A stretch of DNA of 64,000 nucleotides, from the NCBI GenBank assembly GCA_018343915.1, contig JABRWF010000001.1:1364001-1428000 (forward strand). Reading direction: 5' to 3'. This document shows positions 35,559 through 47,325 of the stretch, one piece after another. A model generated the notes under the pieces. The model did not search any database and had not been told where the DNA came from. It was given only the letters and a program-made list of their open reading frames with translations. The DNA is from Agroathelia rolfsii (taxonomy: Eukaryota; Basidiomycota; Agaricomycetes; Amylocorticiales; Amylocorticiaceae). How positions within the stretch are numbered: the first letter of the stretch is position 1; the number at the start of each line of letters is the position of its first letter. Position numbers and translations under genes: made by a program.

Positions 35559-37647
35559 TCACTTTCTCAGAGCCCTCTTCAACCACTTCCATCTAAACCG
35601 CGCAGCAGTTGCTGCAGCCTCATCTCCACCTCGTTCGTTGTCGAAGCCCCGGCCGTCCTCTCCTCCTTCAACAGAATCTATTGCCAATGGAACACCACCA
35701 CCAACCTCATCGTCGGCGGTAGCAGTAGATGATCGGTGATGAAGTGGGGAATCAGCACCGGTACCTTCAACACTCACACTCCTTCGAGAATGTCGTCTCC
35801 GCTGAATTTCATCCACCACGTCTGTGATGGACATGCCGCTCACTCTACGCCTGCGCTCCAGCGGAACGGGCGCGAACCCGGGGCTCATTGGCGAGAGGCC
35901 AATGGATAGACCGGTGCTAAGCGTAGGCGACAAGGGCGGCTGCATGCTATTGCTCCCTTGCGATGAGCGATTCAGGTCGCCGAGGGAAGCCAGGAACGTA
36001 GCGGTCCGTCTGCGCCTGCGCGACGTCCCGGGTGAGAGGTTCGTAGATTCTGTGGCTTGTCGAGAGAGTGCGCTAGCTCTAAGTTCAGGGGATACGGATG
36101 GGTGATCTACCCTGATCGACGAAAGTCGACGGGTGGCGGTCTCCGATCCAGAGCGACCTCTGAGGAGCATACCATCATCGAGTGTGCTTTCATCGCCGAT
36201 GAGGGCTTCGTCGTCGTCATCACAGGACCCAGACAGGCCGTCGGTGTTTTCGATGTCATCATCGTCACTAGCTTGCCAAGCGTTTACATCAACGCCGCCA
36301 CCACCAGCGTGGATGCTGACAACCCAAACGCCGGCCAGGAGAACAAGAATGCCCAGGACAACGAGGCCAAGGTGCAAAGGCGGAATAAGCGAGAATTGAT
36401 CAAAGTATACTAGACCATTAATAATGGATGAAAGGTTATAGAAGCAAAACGCCGCTGTTGATGGATCAAAGAAATTAGTATAAGCATTGGAAACTTGGAT
36501 CGCATACGTACATGGGCAGACAAGGGTTGGGTCAGCGAGTGTCAACGCCTTGTGAAGATACCAAAGTTGAAGAAGAGCAAACACGGCCAAACCTAGAACG
36601 AGCATCCAAGCTTCAACGTGGTTGAACTGATTGTGGCCATGTAGCGTGAGGACAAGCAACTCAACTCCGCTCTTAGCAAAGATGAGGCACATGCCGCTGA
36701 TGATGCCTGAGAAACTCGCATATGAGATCGCAAGCAAGATACGCGTTCGGTTTTCGGAGGCTGAGGGCACTGCAAGTCGGACAGGAGAGGATGATGTGGA
36801 TGGTTTTCGGTCTAACAAAGGGGTATGTTCAGTTGCTACAGTTAAAGCATTGTCTGTTACGCTTGTTGTAAGTGCGGCAGGGGTATCAAGAGGAGATAGG
36901 GGTGGCGTTGGCGATTTTTTCACGACAACGAGCCTACGAGAGAAGGAATACTCGGTGATGTGGGTCTAGATACAACCTATCAGATCTGATCTGTTAAGGA
37001 AGAGGTGATGGAGACATACTATCGCGAGGCATACGACTACAAATGCACCCAGAAGAGAAAAATAAGCAACGAAAGTGGGTCTTCGGAATAGCTCCATGAG
37101 ATCTTCAAGGCTCCTCGTGGGCTCTGGCACGATACCAAAAACTGCAATTAGTACCGCGCCCCCTGCAATGAAGACTGTGCCGAGAATCATCCAGAGGGAG
37201 AACACGTCCCCAAGAAGTAATCGAGCAAAGAATGCATTCCACAATAACGACACTGCGCCGAGGGGAGCGAGGATAACCACCGGCAGAGACGCAATTTGCA
37301 CAAGAGATCCAAGGATGTTGGAAGAAATGAACACAGCTAAAGCCAGGTCAGACTCAGCTGCGTGTTGTATGATTCAGCCTGATGTGCGACTACACACCGA
37401 ATCCTAATATCCAGAGCCTGGAAATAAAGAACAGTAAATCGGATATTATACGAGGGGATGAGCAACGAAAGGCGACTTACGGCCTTCTATAATCGGGTTT
37501 CCTTCTCTCTTCTGGCAACTGCTGGTTCAGAACATGGCTCTTGCGCTGAATGGTAAGACCCAAAGATTGAACAAAAGAGGCGAGGAGTCCAATTAAGATG
37601 CCAGCAGGTATGGATATGGTTGATCCCGAGGCATCTTCTCCAGTCAT
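35559..37647 (-). CDS. NIPA-type (DUF803) magnesium transporter
   Basis: Multi-pass membrane protein of the NIPA family, linked to magnesium transport in other eukaryotes. Four exons (complement of 37481-37647, 37398-37417, 37020-37336 and 35559-36965) total 1911 bases and give 636 residues. The second exon is only 20 bases long and restores RRPLWILGFAVFISSN, matching the family. Family text includes ASFVQSLGLTIQRKSH, NILGSLVQIASLPVVILAPLGAVSLLWNAFFARLLLGD, LADPTLVCPCTYAIQVSNAYTNF and INGLVYFDQF. The long C-terminal cytosolic tail is acidic and then Ser/Arg-rich, ending in a basic KWLKRALRK. The ATG at 37647 is the first methionine codon in frame. A TTG further upstream was not used. Confidence 0.9.
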
Positions 37648-37938
37648 TTGTAGGCAGACCAAAGAGTTTCAGGGTATGGTATGTTTGTGAGCCCCGTACG
37701 AGTTACTAGTACAAGGCCTGTGAGAACCGCGAATGGGCCGGGTAAAGGTAACGGTGACGGTGGTGTTTAACTTTCCAAGTCGAAACAGCTCCCCGCGCTT
37801 ACATAACCACCAGAAGCGGTAACATAGACCTTTTAGGCCTGATACTGCCACTATTGTATCTATATATGTACATACTAGTATAACCACTTCAGGCTGCTCT
37901 GTGAACTTGAGCTACTTGCCATTCTCCTATTCTCCACC

Positions 37939-38840
37939 ATGGATGTCTTTTCGTCAGCTCCGGGGGCGAAGCCGTTAATCAGCCCTTTTTTAGTTGAAAT
38001 ATCTCCCCAGCTTTCTGTTGATTACTTACTAGAGAAGATCAGAGCAACTCATCCGCAGCTGCTTAATGAGCTGATCGTACAACGCTCAACATGTGGAGGT
38101 TCAAGCAACCAAAGTCGCTCAGATCTGTATAAAATGACGAAGAGTTGCTGGACATAGTCAAACGGGCGTTCACTGACAAGGAAATCACGAAAACTTAGTC
38201 CACGGAAGAAGTTAGGAGACCTTGGCCTCGTTGAAGATGAGATACCACTCGTTATGGTGCTAGAGACACCTGTGTCTGGTATGGAGCGCTTGACTCACTG
38301 GTTTCCGCATATTTTCACTTACCAGATGCCCCAGATTCGCAGCACGAACTTGGTGAAGCCGTTCAGGACGAAACATGGCTATAATGAGCCCAGAAGCGAT
38401 GCATCTTGGTAAAAATACGGTTTCCCTCGTTTTCTGGTCGAAATATTTTCACAGGATGGCCAAGATGACCGTGCCCGCTTGTTCGTCCAGGGCGCGAGTT
38501 GCGTGAGACTCGCGAACGCCCTCTTACACCAAGAAAATAAGCCCATGGAATTTGTCCTTCTACTTATTTACAATTGGTTGCAGATCTTCTCAGATTTATG
38601 TACTTGCTGAGGAGTGGCATCCCGTCCGGGCTGATGGTGTAATTTGCTCGCGACCTGATCAACGGCGTCGACTTCCTTCACAATAACGGTATTGCACATC
38701 TCGGCATCAAGCCCCAAAACCTTGTCTATACACGAAGCTATCGCTTACAGATCATTGATTTCAACATTTCGCAGTGGATCCAGAACGATCAACGGTTACG
38801 TTGGGACCAAAGGTTATATATGACCGGAAATAGGACCGGA
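37939..38840 (+). pseudogene. Dead protein-kinase-like gene
   Basis: The remains of a kinase lie here in fragments. A plausible N-terminus starts at ATG 37939 but stops at 38155-38157. At 38595-38800 one frame reads a kinase core: YLLRSGIPSGLMV, an in-frame TAA at 38640-38642, FARDLINGVDFLHNNGIAH, then LGIKPQNLVYT and LQIIDFNISQWIQ. The catalytic loop should read HRDIKPQN but has HLGIKPQN, so the catalytic Asp is lost. A frameshift follows shortly after. Text in other frames between (VEDEIPLVMVLETP) suggests more breaks. Mushroom genomes carry many related kinase-like genes. This copy cannot make an active enzyme. Confidence 0.75.
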
Positions 38841-39954
38841 GGGCGGCCCACATCCGTGCTACAGCCCAATCAGGGCTGACAAATACTCGTGCTGAGTTGT
38901 CTTGAAGGAGTTTGCAAGGCTGCACAAAGAAGATGACGAAGGTTTTTTGGAGTTTGCGAATGAACTGACGAATCCTGTTCCGCACGAACAACTACGATTA
39001 TTTATAGGTTTGATGTTGAAACGAAGGGTGCTCCAGGCAGCCAGATGAGCTCGGAATCTTCGGATAAAACGTGTGTTGGCAGACAGTTTGAGGATGAAAA
39101 ATGGATTGAGGTTGAGAAGCCACACAAGAGACCTTGAGTGAGTGTAAAAGCGCATGTTTTTGATGATTCAAGTAAACATATTCTTCATGCGCCAGATATA
39201 CTGCCATAATTTGCTCAAGGTGTTACTTCACGGTATTGCTGCCTTAGAAATTACTATGGAGATGCACACATTCGTTGTATCTCTCATTACTTGAGCCTGT
39301 TGTCCTTCTATTTGTTATTGTAGCCTCAACACCGGTAGGTAGGTAGCTAGTACAAGTAGTCATCCCAATGCAAATGCAAGAAGTGGATATCAGATTAATG
39401 ATACTAGCAAAGCTTAACGTCTCTGTTGCCCGCTGGCAGGTCGTGCACATTAAATTCTTCACTGAATATCCATTGTAGGCATGTCCCTCCTTTTCGAAGC
39501 TGAAACACTGATAGCCTGTATAATGGACTTGTGTAACCCCTGAATATTTTTTTTCTAGTGCAACATGTATAGGAGGGCGCTAGCTCTTTTATGGTCATCC
39601 TCGATGGCCAGTTCCACTGGAGATCCCCTCCCGGCGGAAATCAACGGAAATTTCATTTGTTGAATCATACAATGTCAATGCTGAGTATACGTCTGCCTGT
39701 GGGGAGATAAGTTTCGAATCCACGGCCTCAGACTGACTTATGCCAGCAAGAGTCCCTGCGCTGAACATGATACTACCACTACAACATGGGGCCCCAAGGA
39801 TATTATCATTGTTGCTACGATGCTCAAGATAAATAGGCGGTCCTTAACTGACAAGATGCTTATCGCATTGACTAACAATTGTTGCGTTTCATTGTAATAA
39901 TTGCCACTGAAAAACAATTGGGGGAGGGTAATTCTACCATTCTAATATTTGTGT
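38841..39954. other. Gene-poor region
   Basis: About 1.1 kb between the kinase relic and the 3' end of NDUFS6. Only short unrelated open frames are present. I see no RNA gene or repeat. Confidence 0.4.
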
Positions 39955-40832
39955 TTAGTGATGGTGGGGGTCCTTCTCGTAGCGTATACCACTGGAAGAG
40001 CAGGGGGGAGGGGAATGAATAACATAGTCAAAAGTTCATTGTGAGATACACATACCAGTAGCTGCAGAGCAGGTAAGATGACAAACACAAACCAAACCAA
40101 AACCGTTAGCAACGTATTCTGTAGGATACACACATACAAATCTTACCCGCATGACCTCGGACCGGGTTGATCCTATCCGTAAGAATTGAGTTCCACAAGT
40201 TCAGTCAGTTGAGTCGGTAAAAGAAAACGCACTAAATTGATGTAGATTTTGGGATGTCCAAGAGGCCCTCCTCCTAAAATAGATTATGCCACGGTTGAGA
40301 AGTGTTGCAGTTACAATTGGTGTGTGTCAAAACGTACCACCGTCGCAAACAGCCTTGCGGCCTTTGACCAACCGAATGGGATCTTGGCTAACCATTTCCA
40401 TTGCGCTCAAAGGAGCGGGCTGGAATTCCATCAAGGTCTGTTCAAAGCGAGGCCCTATAAAGTCGATTATTTCAAGAAAATTAGTTCACACCTGAATGTT
40501 ACATTGCCAGTAGTTTTAGCATGACGCACCTTGACCTGCTACGGGGCGGACACGCTGATTCGTCGACCTATGTAGATATCGAAAAGATTGAGGAATCGAG
40601 TTTTCCAACAGCTTCATCAGACAACAGACCAAGTGGTAGGGTAATTAGGAGCCTGGGGAGCGGGTGGTGCAGCTCCCGTAGCTGATGCGGGTGTAGTAGG
40701 TTCATATGCAGCTCCCGGTGTCGCTGTGTTCTGAGGGAGAGACGAGCCGGATGAGCCAGAAGAGGCCATTCTAATGCTGGAGTTTGCAGGCCGCGAGAGC
40801 CGCAGAGCCAGTCTGCGAGAGGAGCTGAGCAT
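39955..40832 (-). CDS. NDUFS6: Complex I 13-kDa zinc subunit (NDUFS6 type), with a 6-nt microexon
   Basis: Zinc-binding accessory subunit of mitochondrial NADH:ubiquinone oxidoreductase, in the matrix arm. Seven exons (complement of 40630-40832, 40536-40567, 40338-40454, 40233-40273, 40147-40172, 40056-40061 and 39991 down to 39955) total 462 bases and give 153 residues. The N-terminus MLSSSRRLALRLSRPANSS is a typical presequence. The family text GPRFEQ, then PIRLVKGRKAVCDGG, GGPLGHPKIYINLDQPGPR and SCGYCGIRYEKDPHHH contains the Cys/His/Cys/Cys zinc ligands. Exon 6 is only CTACTG, flanked by CAG and GTATGT. Without it the CGYCG motif is lost. Most of the gene is invisible as an open frame because its exons are so short. 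Confidence 0.88.
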
Positions 40833-41047
40833 GATTATACTTAGCAGGCAGTGAATAAAGGCGAAGTAGTGCTTTGGCGAACGGGAAGTCGAGTGAGGAC
40901 CAACTGCCAAATTTGGTTCCGAATCAGCCACTTCAGTTGGTGGCTGCGTACATATCTTCGGTCGGCAAAATAACACCCTACTGTAGGCTTTGCTTTTTAT
41001 TTAAAAAAGCAAGAGGAATCAACATTCAATTCATAAAACTCTTGCAG

Positions 41048-42250
41048 TCATGTGCTACGTTCACCCCGATTCAAGGCCTTGACCGCTGTCACTAAGCCCC
41101 ACAAGTCCTGTATTACATTTACACCAGACAAATCCTCTCCCGGCTCTTTGTGCTCACCCTCGCCCAGCTCTCCTGGCCGTCGCAATAGCAAGGCCTTGAA
41201 TGATGATGAAAGCGCGCCATGATAGTCACTAAGATATGCCCTGGTAAGTTTGATTCACATCCTAAAATACTCATGAAGAATTTTACCAAATAAGCTCATC
41301 TCCGATATGCAAGCACTCTTCTGGTGCAATGGGCATAGTTTCATTAGATGGTGATGAGTCATTAATGGATTCCAAAGCACGAGAGAAAATCCTCGGATCT
41401 GGTTTCTCAATATCCGCCTCCTCACTAAGGATAATCGCATTCAAGTAGCGTGCAGCACCAAGAGACTCTAGAACGCTCCCTAAAACAATACCAGAGTCAA
41501 TAATCAAGCACATAGATAGTACATAGACAGACATACTCATTCTGCTATCTGCGTTGCTAATAAGTGCAGTCCGGATTTGAAGTCCTTCGTTGAGGTATTT
41601 CACTGAGCGTGAGCAATATATATAAGATCCGCTGGAGAAAAATCAGTCAAGCAACCTACACACAGGCAAAGCGTCTTCGAATGCCTTGTAACCCTCATCA
41701 GAGCTAAATCGGTGCATGAGCTTTGGGGTGATCTCAGGGAGCGATCGGTGAACAGCTGTATGCAGCTGGTGGAATGAGAACCCAGCTGACAATACTTCAT
41801 TCAAGCCGGCGTACCATCTGCATTTGCGCCAGCACCGATAGCCGTTCTGCAAATGACCTCATCCCAAAACGGAGTTGATCCACCTGTATAGGCCGGCTTT
41901 TCTTTTTGGACGGCCTTTAGAGCTATTATTGCACGCCAATGAAAAACAGTTCAAATGAGACAATGTCACATAAGCAAGGAGGGCGTTGCGCCGTAATAGT
42001 ATCAAACAGGGAAGCAAGAGATGGGACCATTAAGGATGATATACCAGTGTGAAGAAATGCATATTCATATCCGAGAGCCCACATCTTTCCTTAGGACGAA
42101 ATAATGCGCACCAGATTTGAAAGAGCTCTTGAGATGGACTGGATCCAACTGGCCTAGATAAGGTTCAAATGTTTGGGCATATTGAACGTAGACAGGCAGA
42201 CGAAATGTCAACAGAGTATGGAGAGCATCGAATGTAACCAGACGGATCAT
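41048..42250 (-). CDS. HAD-superfamily hydrolase (HDHD3-like)
   Basis: Haloacid-dehalogenase-like phosphatase of unknown substrate. The start MIRLVTFDALHTLL has the family's first Asp (FDA). The middle contains WDEVICRTAIGAGANAD and PKLMHRFSSDEGYKAFEDAL. The later motifs are ALISNAD (motif II), EEADIEKPDPRIFSRAL (the motif III lysine region) and PEECLHIGDE (motif IV). The C-terminus is LWGLVTAVKALNRGERST, ending at 41048. The first intron joins SSFK to ALKAVQKEKPAYT in phase. Several further introns are present. In motif I the usual DxDxT pattern reads DALHT, which also occurs in the HDHD3 group (DxxxT), so catalysis may differ from classic phosphatases. The gene diverges from OPI3 across 347 bases. 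Confidence 0.82.
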
Positions 42251-42597
42251 CGTTCAAGGTTGCGCTAGATCTCTCTTTCAAAATCACCAGTAATTGCGCC
42301 AAGTGCAGTCTGAAGCAACAAGTTTGAGTCGTGCGTAATTATGACGTTGTGGTCAGTGGTAGTCAGTGGTGGTATATGTTTTGCCAAAGTCACAGTGCAG
42401 TGGAGAAGCAACTTGAACCGGACCACGACGGGCCGTCACACTCAGGGCACTTTAAAGTTGTGCAGGTTTGCAATTAACACGTGCGTCCTGACTTGTGTAC
42501 CACCACAATCGCCCATTTGCTCAAGGTAAAATACCGGATCGCCATGTGTACTACGTGTCCGTTCTCACAGAGCACTCATTTCTCGCTATTCTGTAGC
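42251..42597. promoter_or_regulatory. Divergent promoter of the HAD gene and OPI3
   Basis: Spacer of 347 bases. It contains one CACGTG E-box at 42478-42483, about 115 bases before the OPI3 ATG. Phospholipid genes in yeast are controlled through E-box-like inositol elements. Whether this site acts so here is inference. Confidence 0.35.
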
Positions 42598-43373
42598 ATG
42601 TCCTCCATATTATCTCTGGTTGACTGGTCAAAAACCTCGCTATTGGTATCAGCCGCGTCGATAGCATTCAACCCATTGGCGTGGAACATCGTCGCACAGA
42701 ATGAGTACAGAAACAAGACCATTACACGTATGTTTGGGGGGAATACGCGTCATGGGTGCTACTTCTTGGCCATCATGATTTTTTCCTTTGGCATTTTACG
42801 AGACAGATTGTAAGTCGTCTCCATTTCCACACAAATACAGATCCCTAATGTTATGGATGTTAGGTATGAACACGCTCTGAGGGATCAACCCAAACAAGCA
42901 CTGCTCCCTCAGCCATTTGATACAATTATCCCTGTCCTTTTGTTCCTTGTCGGACAAACCTTTGTCGTCACTTCCACATGGGCTCTCGGCATCACTGGGA
43001 CTTTCTTGGGCGACTACTTTGGGATACTGATGGACCACCGTGTCGAGGGTTTCCCGTTCAATGTTCTTAGAGACCCCATGTATGTCGGTAGCACCATGTG
43101 CTTTGCAGCTGGCGCACTGTGGTAAGTAAACATGCTTTACTCCATGTACAAGATATTTGACGTAATTGGACCATTAGGTATGAGAGACCCGCTGGTCTTC
43201 TTATTACCATATACGTCTACATTGTCTACATCTTGGCCCTGAAATACGAAGGGTGAGTTGTCCCTCTCGTTTATATTTTTTTCAATATATTGACAATATC
43301 CCATAGCCCATTCACGGACATGATCTACTCTAAACGCGAGGAAGCAAGAAAGAACGGCAAGAAGCAGGCGTAG
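42598..43373 (+). CDS. OPI3: Phospholipid N-methyltransferase of the OPI3/PEM2 type
   Basis: Catalyses the last methylations from phosphatidyl-monomethylethanolamine to phosphatidylcholine, using S-adenosylmethionine, in the ER membrane. Four exons (42598-42809, 42864-43121, 43178-43252 and 43307-43373) total 612 bases and give 203 residues, against 206 in yeast Opi3. The family text is unmistakable: FNPLAWNIVAQNEY, GGNTRHGCYFLA, LGITGTFLGDYFGILMDHRVEGFPFNV, DPMYVGST, and a C-terminal E-GPFTDMIY followed by a lysine-rich end. Hydrophobic segments fit a small integral membrane protein. An upstream in-frame ATG exists, but MSSILSL aligns with the usual start. Its 3' end faces the 3' end of HSP104. 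Confidence 0.95.
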
Positions 43374-43859
43374 AGGTTTTGCTGATTTGAACTACCTTGA
43401 TCTTGACTTCCCTACAACTTCTCTTTTCTTCTCCCATATACGGACTCTCATCAGTCTACGACCCCTTATGTCTTTGACGTCAAGTTACGCATATCAAGTA
43501 CCTTAGACTCTTCAGGCTTCAACGCCTTGTAACACTTGTAGAACAAACATCTAGTCATAATCTTTTATCTACCTGCTACAGTCTCAATGATCAGACGTTC
43601 TGGATCGATGAACGTAGGACAACTCAACTTTGTCCTGATGCCAGTAAGAATGTCAGGTCTCCAACACGTAGAGTTTATACGGGTCGTTTCAATTTGAACT
43701 TTCGTTAGACTACAGTGAATTCGTACTACTATGTGTAAGGGAAATAGGAAGAGAAAGAATGCTACAGTACAGTAAATGCTTTCATGTGTATATGCTATAT
43801 GTAGGTGGTATCTCTGATATGCTAATAGTAACTTTCAAAACTATTTTTTTACAAGTCCT
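43374..43859. other. Convergent 3' spacer between OPI3 and HSP104
   Basis: 486 bases holding the 3' untranslated regions of two converging genes. I see no gene or repeat. Confidence 0.4.
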
Positions 43860-46800
43860 TTAGTCCATTTCCTCAATCTCGATATCATCATCCTCATCAA
43901 TGTCCATACCATCAACCGATACACCTGCGTGGTTAGGAATGATGTGCAACCGGTTATGTGGACCATCAAACGCCACCCTGACCACCTCACCGTCCTTGAT
44001 CTGATCGCTCAAAAGCATGACTGAAAGCGGGTTAAGGAGCTCGCTCTGGATGGCCCTGTTGAGCGGACGAGCACCATAGGTCGTGGAGTACCCGATCGAC
44101 ATGAGATACTCCTTCGCCGCGTTATCAAGCTCCAAGGTTATCTTCCTCTCGGCAAGGCGAGCGGCCACCTCCGTGAGACGAATGTCGACAATCTTGAGGA
44201 TGTTCTTGCGCGAGAGTGCGCGGAAGATGACGATGTCGTCGATACGGTTGATGAACTCGGGTGGGAAATGGCCCTGGATGGCGGTCATGACCAGTTCGCG
44301 AGTCTGGGGTCTCACAGGGCCCTCGCCCATGTCGTTGAGGTATGCGGCACCGAGGTTGGAGGTCATGATGATGACAGTATTTCTGAAGTCTACGACACGG
44401 CCTTGTCCATCTATGACAATAGTTAGTATCAAGACTAAGATTATACTGAAGAGATGATGACTTACCAGTCAGACGACCATCATCCAAAACCTGCAAGAAG
44501 AGCGTATGGAATTCGCGGCAGGCCTTCTCAATCTCGTCGATGAGCACGATTGAATACGGCTTGCGACGTATGTATTCGGTGAGCTGTCCACCCTCATCGT
44601 GACCCACGTATCCAGGAGGCGAGCCGATGAGCCTCGAAATGGAGTGCTTCTCTGAGTATTCAGAGCCATCGACACGAATCATAGCATCGGGAGAGTCAAA
44701 GAGCAAGGTAGCGAGCTGGGAAGGAAATGCATCAGTATTACATTCTCAACTTCCTATATAGGACAACCCAGACTTACCGTCTTACTAAGGAGAGTTTTTC
44801 CTGTACCTGATGGTCCGCAGAGGAGGAAACTGGCAATAGGCCTTGCGGCATTGCGCAAACCGCTCCTAGACAGCCTAATAGCGTTGGCAACTGCTTTGAC
44901 CGCATCAGGTTGACCAACGATACTCTCAGATAGGATTTTCTCCATGCGGAGTAGCTTCTCCTTTTCTGTTGACATCAGACGACCGACGGGGATAGATGTC
45001 CAACGTGCGACGATCTCTGCGATGTGTTCTGGTGTAACCGCATCGGCGCCAGATTCTTGCGAAGTGGCGTCATCCTCTTCTTTCTTCTTCAAAAGTTGCT
45101 GGAGACGAGCCTGAAGGTCGGGAATGGCGTAATATTTGAGATCCGAGGCCGTAGCGAGATCATAGCGGCGCTCAGCTTCTTGAGCTTTAGCAGTCAATTC
45201 ATCAATCTTGCGCCTATAAACCAACATCGTCAGTATTCTTTGTTGATTGAAGAAAATTAAGATAAAATAAAACATACCTGCAGTCATTGATCTCGTCACC
45301 GCGTTTCTTCTGGGCCTCATGCGCCGCCCGCAGAGGCCCGAGCTTCTCCTCGAGGTCTGCCTTGGCTTTTTTGGCCTGCTGGAGACGCTCTTGACTAGCA
45401 GTATCCTTTTCACGCTCTAAAGCATGAATCTCGACCTCGAGTTCCAGCTTGGCCCGCTCGAGCTTGTCGATTTCTTCTGGAGCTGTTTCTCGACTGACAC
45501 GTACACTAAAAGATAATGTTAATAAAAAGTTATCCACAGAGCACATTACTTTCGAAACTTACTTTGCACATGCCTCATCCACGAGATCGATAGCAGCATC
45601 GGGTAGCTTTCGCGACGTCAAATACCGATGCGCCAGCGTTGCGGCCTGGATGAGTGCGGGATCCAAGATTCTGACACCGTGATGCACCTCGTATTTGGGC
45701 GAAATACCACGCAAAATGCTGATGGTCTCTGTCACGCTTGGCTCATTCACAATGACTTGGGCAAAGCGACGCTCTAATGCGGCATCTTTCTCGATGTATT
45801 TGCGGTATTCGGCGAGGGTTGTCGCGCCAATGCAACGAAGCTTGCCACGAGCCAAGAGGGGCTTGAAGAGGTTGGCAGCATCCATACCGCCAGATTCGGA
45901 GCCACTTCCTGCCATGATGAGGTGAAGCTCATCAATGAACAGGATAACGGGAACACCGTCTGCATCTTCAGACGATTTCTCAACCTCGTTTAATACGGCT
46001 TTGACACGTTCCTCGTATTCGCCTGAAGCATTAATTAATAATCGTCGATAGAGCAGAAGATAATATACAAGCTGAACTTACCCTTGTATTTAGCACCAGC
46101 CATCAGAGCACCCATATCAAGCGAGAATAGGCGTCCAATCAATGATGCTGGCACATCACGGTTGACGATTCGCTGAGCCAGACCCTCAACAATGGACGTT
46201 TTTCCTACACCTGGCTCGCCGATAAGAACGGGATTATTTTTTGTTCTAGAGGATTTCATCAGTAAAAAAAATACTCGAAATCCAAAAAAAGTTGCACCTT
46301 ACCTTCTACAAAGAATACGGATGACTCTGCGAATTTCATTGTCTCGTCCAATGACAGGATCAATCTTGCCTTCTTCGGCTAATGCGGTTAAGTCTACTGC
46401 GTACTTTTGCAGAGCATCAAAGCCCTGCTCCGCTGTTCGACTTTCTACCCGCCTGTTTCCGCGAATTTGATTAATGGCGGTCTTCAAGGCAGCTTCGGTA
46501 AGTTGAGCTTCCTTCAAGACAGCTGAGATGGTCGTGTCTTGAACAAGGGCAAGAAGGATATGATCTTGAGCAATGTAAGAGTCGTGCATATTCTTTTGAA
46601 TCGATTGAGCTTCGCGCAGGATCTTGAGAGTCGGACCGCTCAGTGATGTATCATCTGGTGGAGGTGATTGACTTGGTAGTCGAACGATGATCTTTTGTAT
46701 GCCGCGTTTTACAGCAATCTAAGAGAGTACATCAGTATAGTGTAAAAATAAAATTGAAAAATCATGTGCACTCACGGGATCACCACCAGCCTTTTGGATG

Positions 46801-47055
46801 ACGGATGTGAATAGTGATGTTGATGAAGCGCTGTTGAGTCCACCTGGGACAGACGACTGATCACCTGCACCCTCATTAAGTAGTGCTGAGGCCAAATGCG
46901 CTGGGTGAACTTGAGCAGAAGCATAATCCTGGGGGTAAAATACGTGAGCCACAGGTTCTGGGATGTAGCATAACATCTAATAGACATACCTTTGCTAATT
47001 GGATGGCGGAGGCAATGGTGGCCTGCGCCTTATCTGTGAATTCAAAGTCTGCCAT
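43860..47055 (-). CDS. HSP104: HSP104/ClpB-type disaggregase
   Basis: Hexameric AAA+ chaperone that pulls proteins out of aggregates together with Hsp70/Hsp40, in the cytosol and nucleus. Start [23 protein letters not shown] at 47055; total length is about 900 residues, usual for the family. The Clp N-domain comes first. NBD1 has Walker A GEPGVGKT and Walker [10 protein letters not shown]. The coiled-coil middle domain runs about 45000-45540 ([20 protein letters not shown]). NBD2 has GPSGTGKT, the pore loop GYVGHDEGG and Walker [11 protein letters not shown]. The acidic C-terminus ([17 protein letters not shown]) is typical of eukaryotic cytosolic Hsp104, where it can bind TPR co-chaperones. 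No mitochondrial presequence is present, so it is Hsp104 rather than Hsp78. The promoter carries heat-shock elements. Confidence 0.95.
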
Positions 47056-47109
47056 GTCGAAAATGAAGAAAAAGTATTGTGAATGAGGCGCTGTGCGATT
47101 ATGTCCTTC

Positions 47110-47116
47110 TTATATA
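47110..47116 (-). promoter_or_regulatory. TATA box of HSP104
   Basis: On the minus strand the sequence reads TATATAA, about 55 bases before the HSP104 ATG and about 40 bases downstream (minus-strand sense) of the nearest heat-shock element. Confidence 0.6.
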
Positions 47117-47156
47117 GTAGAGGATACTACATCATCATATGTGCCAGTGGCATGTA

Positions 47157-47189
47157 GAAAGTTCACGAACATTGAAGCCGGTTCGCGAA
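47157..47189 (-). promoter_or_regulatory. Heat-shock elements of HSP104
   Basis: A perfect three-unit element GAA-nn-TTC-nn-GAA occupies 47157-47169. A second group (GAA 47174, TTC 47182, GAA 47187) follows with one wider gap. The motif is palindromic, so it serves either strand. It lies about 100-130 bases upstream of the HSP104 ATG, the expected place for heat-shock-factor binding. Confidence 0.75.
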
Positions 47190-47285
47190 CGGAAGGAATG
47201 AAGCAATTCCGCACGGCTGGATCAATGATGCAGTATCACGTGGTATGAAATCATCTTCCCATAGAAAGTTCCGAAAAGTACTAAA

Positions 47286-47290
47286 AGGGG
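47286..47290. promoter_or_regulatory. Stress-response element (AGGGG) upstream of HSP104
   Basis: AGGGG, the yeast Msn2/4 STRE core, sits about 231 bases before the ATG. A near-HSE (GAA-nn-TTC-n-GAA) lies just before it at 47264-47275. A five-base motif alone is weak; its pairing with heat-shock elements makes it worth noting. Confidence 0.35.
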
Positions 47291-47325
47291 TAACTTCAAG
47301 TCTTAGCACATGTGATCGACTGTCA

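Noticed and set aside
37645..37662. Upstream extension of the NIPA protein
   Set aside because: The upstream codon is TTG. The first ATG in frame is at 37647, and the family start fits it.
39705..39730. B-box-like GTTTCGAATCC
   Set aside because: The flanking bases cannot form a T-stem and no D-arm or anticodon arm is present.
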